Shown here: piece after piece, positions 16,234 through 23,555 of the stretch
How the letters are laid out: every line of letters starts with the position of its first letter
How positions within the stretch are numbered: the first letter of the stretch is position 1
Assembly: GCF_039973015.1 (NCBI RefSeq)
Contig: NZ_JBDWLT010000008.1
Location: 496,001 to 560,000 of the forward strand
DNA: 64,000 nt
Source: Parvibaculum sp039973015
Lineage (GTDB): Bacteria; Pseudomonadota; Alphaproteobacteria; Parvibaculales; Parvibaculaceae
Direction of reading: 5' to 3'
Translations under genes and position numbers: made by a program
The notes under the pieces: model-generated
What the model was told of the DNA's origin: nothing
What the model saw: only the letters and a program-made list of their open reading frames with translations
Databases searched by the model: none

Positions 16234-18746
16234 GGCACACCTCCGCCTGAACCGAGCATGACAAAACCGTGCACGAAGACTATGGCAACGATGCCCGCAG
16301 CCGCCGTATAGAGATGCCAGAGTTTTCCGATCCTGAGATCGAGGCTTCGCGCCGCCGAAACGAAACCCTGCCGGTCACGCCACAAGCCGAACAGCGCAAA
16401 GACGGCACCGAGCGCGGTGTGGAAGCCTGCATAGCAGAGAACCGCGAAACAGGTAGCCGACAAGGCATGGCCCGCGCGATCCGGCATGCCCGTCATTGCG
16501 ATCCACGCGATGAGCAAGGTCGCCATGAGATGCGAGGTGGCGCAGGCGACGAGAGAGCCTTGTGGCGCGGCGCCCGCCAGACGCCGGGCCCTCCATCCCG
16601 TCGCGCCCGCCAGCAGCAGCGCGGCAATTGCCCCGGCGGAGAGCGACACATCGGGAGCGGGAAAGGCGGCGGGCGGCCAGTTCGGCGCCGACAGCCAGAG
16701 AAACCAGCCCCCGAAAAGCAGCGAGGCGTAGAGCGTGGCATCCGCCGCCAGCGTCAGAACCATCGCCCACCATGATGGCGCGTTGCGGCTTTCGGTATGC
16801 GGCGGCGCCTCGACGCCCCGCCCGGCAGGCAGGGGACCGATGTCCGTGTCGCTGCCGGTCGCACGCGTCCAGGCGAGAAACAGCGCAAGCACCGCCAGCA
16901 ACGCGACGGGTACGAGCCAATAGAGCTTGATCAGCATCGCGAGAAAGAAAAGTCCGGTCGCAGCGGCTGTATAGAGCGGCAGGAAGGTCTGTCTTGGCAG
17001 AAGGATTACCTGTTCCAGCCGGCCGCTGCCCATGCCGACGGCCAGCGTCTCCATGCGGCCGTCGCGCACGAAACCGAGATAACCGCGCCCGGCGGCCAGC
17101 TCCGCGCCTTCTCGTTCCGGCTCCAGCATGTCGGCCCGCGTTTCCAGATGAGGCAGAGACGCGAAATTGTAGGACGGTGCGGGCGTCGGCATCGCCCATT
17201 CCAGCGTGCCTGCCTTCCAGGGATCGGGAGAAAAAGCGCGGCCGAAGCGGAGCTGCAGAATGATGTCGAGCAGGACCAGCGCAAAACCGAACATCATCGC
17301 GAAGGAGCCGATGGAGGAGATGAGATTGTAGATCTCCAGCCCCGAGGCTTGCGTGTAGGTATGCGCGCGCCGGACCATACCCAGCAAACCCGTGAGGTGC
17401 ATGACGAGAAAGGTGACGTTGAAGCCTGCAAAGATCAGCCAGAAAGCAGGCCGCGAAAGGTGATGCACGGGGCGCTTTCCCGTCAGGAGCGGAAGCCAGT
17501 AGTAGGCAGCCGCCAGCATGGGAAAGACGAAGCCACCGATCAGCACATAGTGAAAATGCGCAACCACGAAGTGAGTATCATGCGCCTGCTTGTCGAAAGG
17601 CATCATGGCCAGCATCACGCCTGTCAGCCCGCCGATGACGAAGATGAAGAAGAAGCCGAAGACGTAGAGCATCGGTACGCTGAAACGCGGGCGCCCATGC
17701 GCGAGCGTCGCCAGCCAGGCGAATATCTGGATCGCGGTCGGCACGGCGACCAGTGCGCTTGCCGCCGAGAAGAACGCCATCGCCATATGCGAGATGCCCA
17801 CCATGTACATGTGGTGGACCCAGAGCCCGAACGAAATGAAGGCCATGGAGATCACGGCAAGCACCACGGCACGGTATCCCATGAGCGGCCGCCCCGCGAA
17901 GACAGGCAGGATGGTCGATATTGCGCCTGCCGCGGGCAGGAAGATGATGTAGACCTCCGGGTGGCCGAACAGCCAGAACAGGTGCTGCCACAGCAAGGGA
18001 TCGCCGCCGCGCTCCGGATCGAAGAAGGGCAGCCAGAAGGCGCGTTCCACTTCGAGCAGAATGGAGCCGAGGATCAGCGGCGGAAAGGCAAACAGCATCA
18101 TCGCCGCCACCGCCAGCATGTACCACGCGAAAATCGGCATCCGGCCGAGGGACATGCCGGGCGCACGCACCTTCAATATACTGACGATGATTTCGACCGC
18201 CGCGCAGACGGCGGAAATCTCGACGAAGGTGACGCCGAGCAGCCAGAAATCCGAATTGATTCCCGGCGAATAGATGCTGGAGGAGAGCGGCGTATACATG
18301 AACCAGCCGGCGTCGGGCGCGACGCCCCAGGCGAGCGCCACGATCAGCATCGTGCCGCCGAAGAGATAGCACCAATAGCCATAGGCGGTGAGGCGCGGAA
18401 AGGCGAGGTCGCGCGCGCCGAGAAGCTTCGGCAGAAGATAGATCGCGAAGCCCTCGATCAACGGGATCGCAAACAGGAACATCATGATCGTGCCATGCAT
18501 GGTGAAGACCTGCGCATAAAGGCCTTCATCCATGAACACGCTTTCGGCGGAAGCGAGCTGCGTGCGGATCAGCATGGCGAGCAGACCGCCGATCGCGAAG
18601 AACACCGCCGCCGTTATCATGAAGCGGCGGCCGAGAATGGAATGGTTCACGGCGGTGGCCCGCGCGATGCCGGGCGGCGTGCCCCAGATCGCGGTCAACT
18701 CGCGGTGCAGCCGGAGCGCTTTTGTCGCGCCGCTCTCTTCCGTCAT
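16230..18746 (-). CDS. Cytochrome c oxidase, fused subunits I and III
   Basis: An 838-residue fusion. Residues 1 to about 550 are subunit I. It has the low-spin heme His in H-G-T-I-M-M-F, the CuB site H-P-E-V-Y near 262 with the cross-linked Tyr and the gating Glu, the CuB pair V-H-H-M-Y-M, and the heme ligands in H-F-H-Y-V-L. Residues from about 640 to the end form subunit III helices, after a soluble linker of about 90 residues. It reduces oxygen to water and pumps protons at the inner membrane. The K-channel lysine is replaced by Gln340 (P-T-A-I-Q-I-F), and the two D-channel Asn positions are Ile and Thr, while the D-channel Asp (G-A-R-D-L-A-F-P-R) and the gating Glu remain. It overlaps the subunit II stop by ATGA. 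Confidence 0.92.
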   Translation of the reverse strand: MTEESGATKALRLHRELTAIWGTPPGIARATAVNHSILGRRFMITAAVFFAIGGLLAMLIRTQLASAESVFMDEGLYAQVFTMHGTIMMFLFAIPLIEGFAIYLLPKLLGARDLAFPRLTAYGYWCYLFGGTMLIVALAWGVAPDAGWFMYTPLSSSIYSPGINSDFWLLGVTFVEISAVCAAVEIIVSILKVRAPGMSLGRMPIFAWYMLAVAAMMLFAFPPLILGSILLEVERAFWLPFFDPERGGDPLLWQHLFWLFGHPEVYIIFLPAAGAISTILPVFAGRPLMGYRAVVLAVISMAFISFGLWVHHMYMVGISHMAMAFFSAASALVAVPTAIQIFAWLATLAHGRPRFSVPMLYVFGFFFIFVIGGLTGVMLAMMPFDKQAHDTHFVVAHFHYVLIGGFVFPMLAAAYYWLPLLTGKRPVHHLSRPAFWLIFAGFNVTFLVMHLTGLLGMVRRAHTYTQASGLEIYNLISSIGSFAMMFGFALVLLDIILQLRFGRAFSPDPWKAGTLEWAMPTPAPSYNFASLPHLETRADMLEPEREGAELAAGRGYLGFVRDGRMETLAVGMGSGRLEQVILLPRQTFLPLYTAAATGLFFLAMLIKLYWLVPVALLAVLALFLAWTRATGSDTDIGPLPAGRGVEAPPHTESRNAPSWWAMVLTLAADATLYASLLFGGWFLWLSAPNWPPAAFPAPDVSLSAGAIAALLLAGATGWRARRLAGAAPQGSLVACATSHLMATLLIAWIAMTGMPDRAGHALSATCFAVLCYAGFHTALGAVFALFGLWRDRQGFVSAARSLDLRIGKLWHLYTAAAGIVAIVFVHGFVMLGSGGGVP

Positions 18747-19546
18747 GGTGCGCTCCCCGAGATCGCCGCTCGGAAATTCTCCGGCGTATGCGCTTCCACA
18801 CGGAAAGTCATTGTCGTGTGGCCGGTGCCGCAGAATTCCGCGCAGATGCCGCCATATGCGCCGGGCCTGTCAGCATAGAGACGCACCACTGCTTCGTGAC
18901 CGGGCGTCGCATCCACCTTGCCGCCGAGACGCGGCACCCAGAAGCCGTGGATGACGTTGTCGCTGGTCGCGATCACATCGACGTCGTAACGGGCCGGCAT
19001 ATGCATCACGCCGATGGTCGGTTCGGCATCGGGATAATCGAGGTAGCGGAATTCCCAGTACCACATATGCGCCCGCGCCTCGATGCGCACCGGGTTGTGC
19101 TCGCCGCGCCAGGGCAGATGCCGCTCGCCCATCGCGAAGGCAAAAAAGAGCAGCAGCGCCAGCACAGGCACCGGCATGAGAAGCCCGCCCGCCACGATCC
19201 ACGTCTTCGCCGCATAGCGGCTGCCGAAGCCGGGCTTCAGCATGGTGAGCGCGAAAAGCCCCATCACCAGCAGGAACAGCACCGCACCGCCCACCAGCAT
19301 CGCCCACCAGAGCGTTGCAATGTCGCGTGCCGCCGGCCCCGCCGGAGCGAGCACGGAGAGATCGCCGCTGCAGCCCGAAAGCGCCGCGCCCGCACAAATC
19401 GCTGCTGCACGGAACCAGCCGCGCCCCGAAAAGGTTATCTCTCGAACGGGAGATGCGTCATGCGCGAAACCGGCAATCCGGGAAATCCGGTGGACGAGAA
19501 GATCGAGGAGAAGGACGTCAGCTCGGCCGTCGCGGTGGCGGGCCAT
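18743..19546 (-). CDS. Cytochrome c oxidase subunit II (lipoprotein, CuA-containing); start uncertain
   Basis: The mature protein begins at a lipobox G-A-A-L-S-G-C near 19372, followed by two membrane helices and a C-terminal cupredoxin domain. The CuA site is complete: H-G-F-W-V-P for the first His, then C-A-E-F-C-G-T-G-H-T-T-M. It accepts electrons from cytochrome c; there is no fused heme c domain. The start is a problem. Between the lipobox and 19546 there is no in-frame ATG, GTG or TTG, so the first usable codon is the ATG at 19546. That gives an unusually long Arg-rich leader and an 87-bp overlap with the divergent gene. A rare start (ATA or ATT) closer to the signal peptide, or an indel, is possible. 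Confidence 0.85.
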   Translation of the reverse strand: MARHRDGRADVLLLDLLVHRISRIAGFAHDASPVREITFSGRGWFRAAAICAGAALSGCSGDLSVLAPAGPAARDIATLWWAMLVGGAVLFLLVMGLFALTMLKPGFGSRYAAKTWIVAGGLLMPVPVLALLLFFAFAMGERHLPWRGEHNPVRIEARAHMWYWEFRYLDYPDAEPTIGVMHMPARYDVDVIATSDNVIHGFWVPRLGGKVDATPGHEAVVRLYADRPGAYGGICAEFCGTGHTTMTFRVEAHTPENFRAAISGSAP

Positions 19547-19960
19547 CCGCTTCATGCGATGAGTGTGCATTTCCCCATCGCTCTCGTCGTCGCGACGCTC
19601 GGCGCCGATGTCTTCTACTGGTGGAACGCCGATCCGTTCTGGCTGCGTGCCGGTCTCTGGTCGTCGGGCTTTGCCTTCGCTACGGGCGTAGCGGCAGGGC
19701 TCGCCGGGACGGCGGAACTTGTTCTCGTGCCGGGCATTCGCGGCCGTGTCGCAAGCTGGGCGCATGGCGTCGCGGCGATGATGCTCATCTCCGTCGCGGG
19801 CCTCAACTGGGGCCTTCGCCTGACAGCGCCAGATGCCGTACTGCCGCACGGGCTGCTGCTTTCGCTCCTCGCGGCCGGGCTCACGGGGCTCGCCGGCTGG
19901 CATGGCGGAAAACTGATCTTCCATCACGGCATCGGCCTCATGGTGTCGTCCAGGGATTGA
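19460..19960 (+). CDS. DUF2231-family membrane protein
   Basis: A 166-residue protein with four predicted membrane helices. The motif G-H-P-L-H-A-M-S-V-H-F-P-I-A-L near residues 29-43 is the DUF2231 hallmark, with three His that could ligate heme or metal. The family often neighbours cytochrome and oxidase genes, as here. The ATG at 19460 follows GAACGGGAG; a competing ATG at 19453 is out of frame. It is divergent from the oxidase operon with no spacer, and its 3' end overlaps the CopD/HemJ-like gene by 23 bp. Confidence 0.8.
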   Translation: MRETGNPGNPVDEKIEEKDVSSAVAVAGHPLHAMSVHFPIALVVATLGADVFYWWNADPFWLRAGLWSSGFAFATGVAAGLAGTAELVLVPGIRGRVASWAHGVAAMMLISVAGLNWGLRLTAPDAVLPHGLLLSLLAAGLTGLAGWHGGKLIFHHGIGLMVSSRD

Positions 19961-20444
19961 CGCCTTCCACGATGCGCCTCAATGCGCCGGGCTCCGACAT
20001 ACCGGCGGGAAGAAAGTCGGAGAATTCGAAATCCGGTTTCGCCAGCACGAGAAACAGCACGCCCGCGCTCAACGTCAGCACAACTCCCGTACCGAGAAGG
20101 AAACGCCATACCGGATAGACCTGACCTTCGTCGAACAGGCGGATGATGACGAGGCCGGCAAATGTGTGCGCCAGCACCAGCGCACCGACAAGCGCGAGCT
20201 TCGCCGACATCCAGGTCACGAAAACCTCGCGCGCGAAAACGAGACCGGTGCCGCTAGCGACCGCCAGAAAGGCGGCGGGCGATATCAACACCACATAGGA
20301 GAAGCGCACCATTCCCTGCAGCCGGTAAAGCGCATCCTTGTCCGCCACATGCGCGCGCTGGACGTAAAGCCCCGGCATGCTCACGAGCCCTGCCATCCAG
20401 ACAGAAACCGCCGAAATATGAATGATTTTCAGCCAGACGATCAT
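19938..20444 (-). CDS. CopD/HemJ-like membrane protein
   Basis: A 168-residue protein with four membrane helices. The N-terminus L-K-I-I-H-I-S-A-V-S-V-W-M-A-G-L resembles HemJ (protoporphyrinogen IX oxidase, UPF0093) and CopD proteins, including the conserved His9. The third helix region has S-A-K-L-A-L-V followed by H, as in HemJ. It may oxidise a porphyrin or handle copper or heme for the adjacent oxidase; sequence alone does not separate these. No upstream gene is close enough for an operon. Confidence 0.7.
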   Translation of the reverse strand: MIVWLKIIHISAVSVWMAGLVSMPGLYVQRAHVADKDALYRLQGMVRFSYVVLISPAAFLAVASGTGLVFAREVFVTWMSAKLALVGALVLAHTFAGLVIIRLFDEGQVYPVWRFLLGTGVVLTLSAGVLFLVLAKPDFEFSDFLPAGMSEPGALRRIVEGVNPWTTP

Positions 20445-20534
20445 CGGGCGGCCACGCCTCCTCTCCCCACGGTCGAAGGGCCAGAAGATAAAACGCGAGA
20501 AACAGCAAAAAGGTTCCGCAAGATGACGCGGGAG

Positions 20535-21452
20535 CTAGCCGCTCTTCTCCATGCGGGCGTGTTCCCACGACATGAGCAGCACGCCCGCGAAGACGGTGCC
20601 GAAGCCCGCGAGATGCATGAGGCGGAACTCCTCGCCGAGCAACAGGTAGGAGAGGAGCAGGGCCGAGACGGGCATCACGCCCATGAAGGCGGCGGCGACA
20701 GCGCCTTCCGCCTTCGCCAGCCCCGAATACCAGAGCCATGTGCCGAGCGAGAGCGTGCCCGCGCCATACCAGATGGCGGCGGCCCATGCGCCCGCGCCGA
20801 CGCTCGCTGCGTCGAAGTCCTGCCATTGCCAGATTGCGAAGGGGAGGAAGAGGGGAATGGAAAGTGCGCTGGCGAGAAAGGCGACGAGAACGGGATCGAC
20901 ATGCTCGGACATGCGCTTGCCGAGCAGCGTGTAGCTTGCCTCGCAGCAGACAGCGGCGAAGACGAGCGCCGCGCCGAGCCACATTTCGGATGCGTTGCTG
21001 CCGTCACCTCCCTGCCCGAACTGGAGGAGGAGCACGCCCGCAACGGCAAGCGCGATGGCCGTGAGCTTGCGCCATGTGGGGCTGTCGCCGAAGAAGAGCA
21101 TGGAGGCGGCGGCGGTGACCGCAGGCGCCGTACTCATGACGATGGCGCCAACGACGCCCGAGACCATCTTCATGCCGTAAAGCATGAGCGCGGAAAAACC
21201 GAACATGCCGAAAAGCGCGATGAGGCAGACGAGGAGCCAGTCGCGGCGGGTGAAACTTTCAAGCTGTCCGCGCGCGCTCCATGCGAAGGGCGCCAGCACC
21301 AAGGCGCCGAGCCCGACCCGCAGCGCCGAGCCGACAAAAACCGGCATCGCACCCGTCACGATCTTGCTCACCGGCGTCGCCGAGCCGAAGACCGCCATGC
21401 CCAGCGCAAGGCGGGTGCGGGTGAGGCTGCTCTGCTTTTCCTTTCCGGCCAT
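20535..21452 (-). CDS. EamA/DMT-family transporter
   Basis: A 305-residue, ten-helix drug/metabolite transporter with two EamA repeats. The first runs from about residue 17 to 140 and the second from about 155 to 290, each ending in a Gly-rich helix. The repeat boundary is L-F-F-G-D-S-P-T-W-R-K in the first half and L-L-G-E-E-F-R-L in the second, as expected. Probably an exporter of amino acids or other metabolites. I used the ATG at 21452, which has GGAG six bases upstream, over the ATG nine codons earlier. Confidence 0.88.
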   Translation of the reverse strand: MAGKEKQSSLTRTRLALGMAVFGSATPVSKIVTGAMPVFVGSALRVGLGALVLAPFAWSARGQLESFTRRDWLLVCLIALFGMFGFSALMLYGMKMVSGVVGAIVMSTAPAVTAAASMLFFGDSPTWRKLTAIALAVAGVLLLQFGQGGDGSNASEMWLGAALVFAAVCCEASYTLLGKRMSEHVDPVLVAFLASALSIPLFLPFAIWQWQDFDAASVGAGAWAAAIWYGAGTLSLGTWLWYSGLAKAEGAVAAAFMGVMPVSALLLSYLLLGEEFRLMHLAGFGTVFAGVLLMSWEHARMEKSG

Positions 21453-21608
21453 TGGATGCTCCGAAATGTTTCGCCTCACGGATCAGTTAGGTCATGGACG
21501 GCAAAAGAACAGGCAGATTGCGGGTAAACTTGCCATCCTTCGCCTCGGACGCGGATTTCCGCTATCCTCCCCTCAAACGCCATCAGAGCATTCCGGGAGG
21601 GAAAACCC

Positions 21609-23372
21609 ATGAGCAGCACACAGCGCCAGCATGACATCGTGATCCGCGGCGGGACCGTTTATGACGGCACGGGCGCGGCCCCCATCGAGGCAGACGTCGC
21701 CATCGACGGCGGCACCATTGTCGCGGTCGGAAAAGTTGCGGGCTCGGGTGCGGAAGAGATCGACGCGAAGGGCCAGATCGTGACGCCGGGCTTTGTCGAC
21801 GTTCACACGCATTATGACGGGCAGGTGACCTGGGATCCCTATCTCCAGCCCTCGACGTTCCACGGCGTCACCACCGCCGTCATGGGCAATTGCGGCGTTG
21901 GCTTCGCGCCCTGCAAGCCGGAGCAACGCGAATGGCTGCTCGGCCTGATGGAAGGCGTGGAAGATATTCCGGGTACGGCGCTTGCCGAGGGCATCAAGTG
22001 GAACTGGGAGAGCTTCGCGCAATATATGGATACGGTGGAAGCCTCGCCGCTCGCGCTCGATGTGGGCCTGCAAATTCCGCATGCCGCCGTGCGCGCCTAT
22101 GTGATGGGCGACCGCGCGCCCGCGCTGGAACCCGCCACGGAAGCGGAGACGGCGGAGATGGGCCGCCTCGTCGTGGAGGCGCTCGAAGCCGGTGCGCTCG
22201 GCTTTTCGACCTCGCGCACGGTGAAGCACAAGGACGTGAAGGGCGGCCTGACGCCGACGCTCAAAGCCGAAGCGATGGAACTGCACGGCATTGCGCGCGC
22301 CATGGGCAAGGCCGGCAAGGGCGTGCTGCAGCTCATTGCCGACTTCAAGCAGACGGACGAAGAATTCGCGATGCTGCGCGGCATGGTCGAGATTTCCGGC
22401 CGGCCGATGTCGATCACCATCGAGCAGGACGACCGCTGGCCGACCGTCTGGAAGCGTGTGCTGGACAATATCGCGGCGGCCAATGCGGACGGGCTGCCGA
22501 TCCGCGGCCAGGTGCCGCCGCGCGCGACGGGGCTCTTGCTCGGGCTCACCGCGTCGCTCAACCCCTTCATCATGCACCAGACCTTCCGGCAGATCTGGGG
22601 CGCGCCGCTGGAGAGCCAGATGAAGGCACTGCGCGACCCGGAGTTCCGCGCGAAGCTGCTGGCGGAAGAGCCGGATTATCCGGCGGGCGAGATCATCGAG
22701 ATGATCTGCACCGCCTATCACAAGATGTTCGCGCTCGGTGAAAACCCGAACTACGAGCCTGCTCCGGAAGAAAGCGCAAAGGCGATTGCCGAGCGGACGG
22801 GACGCCATCCCCGCGAGGTCGTGCTCGACTGGATGCTGGAGCGCGGCGGCAAGGCGCTGCTCTATTTCCCGCTGATGAACTACACTTGCGGCAGCCTCGC
22901 CGATGTCGAGACCATGCTCACCCACCCCAACACCGCCTTCGGCCTTTCGGACGGCGGCGCGCATTGCGGCATCATCTGCGATGCGAGCTTTCCGACGACG
23001 CTGCTGACGCATTGGGGCCGCGACCGCACGCGGGGCAAGAAGCTACCGCTCGAATGGCTGATCCACGGGCTCACAGGCCGCAACGCCGCGCTGGTCGGCA
23101 TGAACGACCGTGGCATCCTCGCGCCGGGCATGAAAGCGGATGTGAACGTGATCGACTTCGATCATCTGACGCTTTATTCGCCACATATCGTCAACGACCT
23201 GCCCGCCGGCGGAAAGCGGCTGATCCAGAAGACGGATGGCTATACAGCCAGCATCGTTTCGGGGGCGGTCAGTTTTCGGAACGGAGAACCGACAGGCGCG
23301 TTGAAGGGCAAGCTGGTGCGCGGAGCGCAAGTGCGGCCGGAAGGCGCGCAGATCCCTTCAGCTGCGGACTGA
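21609..23372 (+). CDS. N-acyl-D-amino-acid deacylase-family amidohydrolase (paralogue 2)
   Basis: A 587-residue metal-dependent amidohydrolase closely similar to the product of 6892-8631. The metal His pair is H66 and H68 (V-H-T-H-Y-D-G-Q). The Cys of M-G-N-C-G-V-G-F and S-D-G-G-A-H are conserved. The two proteins share most of their motifs but differ in the substrate-facing loops and at both termini. The ATG at 21609 is preceded by CCGGGAGGGAAAACCC, a good ribosome site. Likely a cytosolic hydrolase of N-acyl or cyclic amides. Confidence 0.9.
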   Translation: MSSTQRQHDIVIRGGTVYDGTGAAPIEADVAIDGGTIVAVGKVAGSGAEEIDAKGQIVTPGFVDVHTHYDGQVTWDPYLQPSTFHGVTTAVMGNCGVGFAPCKPEQREWLLGLMEGVEDIPGTALAEGIKWNWESFAQYMDTVEASPLALDVGLQIPHAAVRAYVMGDRAPALEPATEAETAEMGRLVVEALEAGALGFSTSRTVKHKDVKGGLTPTLKAEAMELHGIARAMGKAGKGVLQLIADFKQTDEEFAMLRGMVEISGRPMSITIEQDDRWPTVWKRVLDNIAAANADGLPIRGQVPPRATGLLLGLTASLNPFIMHQTFRQIWGAPLESQMKALRDPEFRAKLLAEEPDYPAGEIIEMICTAYHKMFALGENPNYEPAPEESAKAIAERTGRHPREVVLDWMLERGGKALLYFPLMNYTCGSLADVETMLTHPNTAFGLSDGGAHCGIICDASFPTTLLTHWGRDRTRGKKLPLEWLIHGLTGRNAALVGMNDRGILAPGMKADVNVIDFDHLTLYSPHIVNDLPAGGKRLIQKTDGYTASIVSGAVSFRNGEPTGALKGKLVRGAQVRPEGAQIPSAAD

Positions 23373-23555
23373 TTGAAGCTTGTTCACACAGGGGCTTTCC
23401 GGGCCGTGGCACAGGCCCGGAAATCTGCCCTAATTTGGTCACGGTGACAGACCAATAAGAGCCGTTTCGCAGGTTTGCCCGCGCGAAAACGACGGGGCTG
23501 GGCCGTCCAGACTATGAGATGTTTTTCCCGGTTCTCTGTGCTTGACGGACGATAG

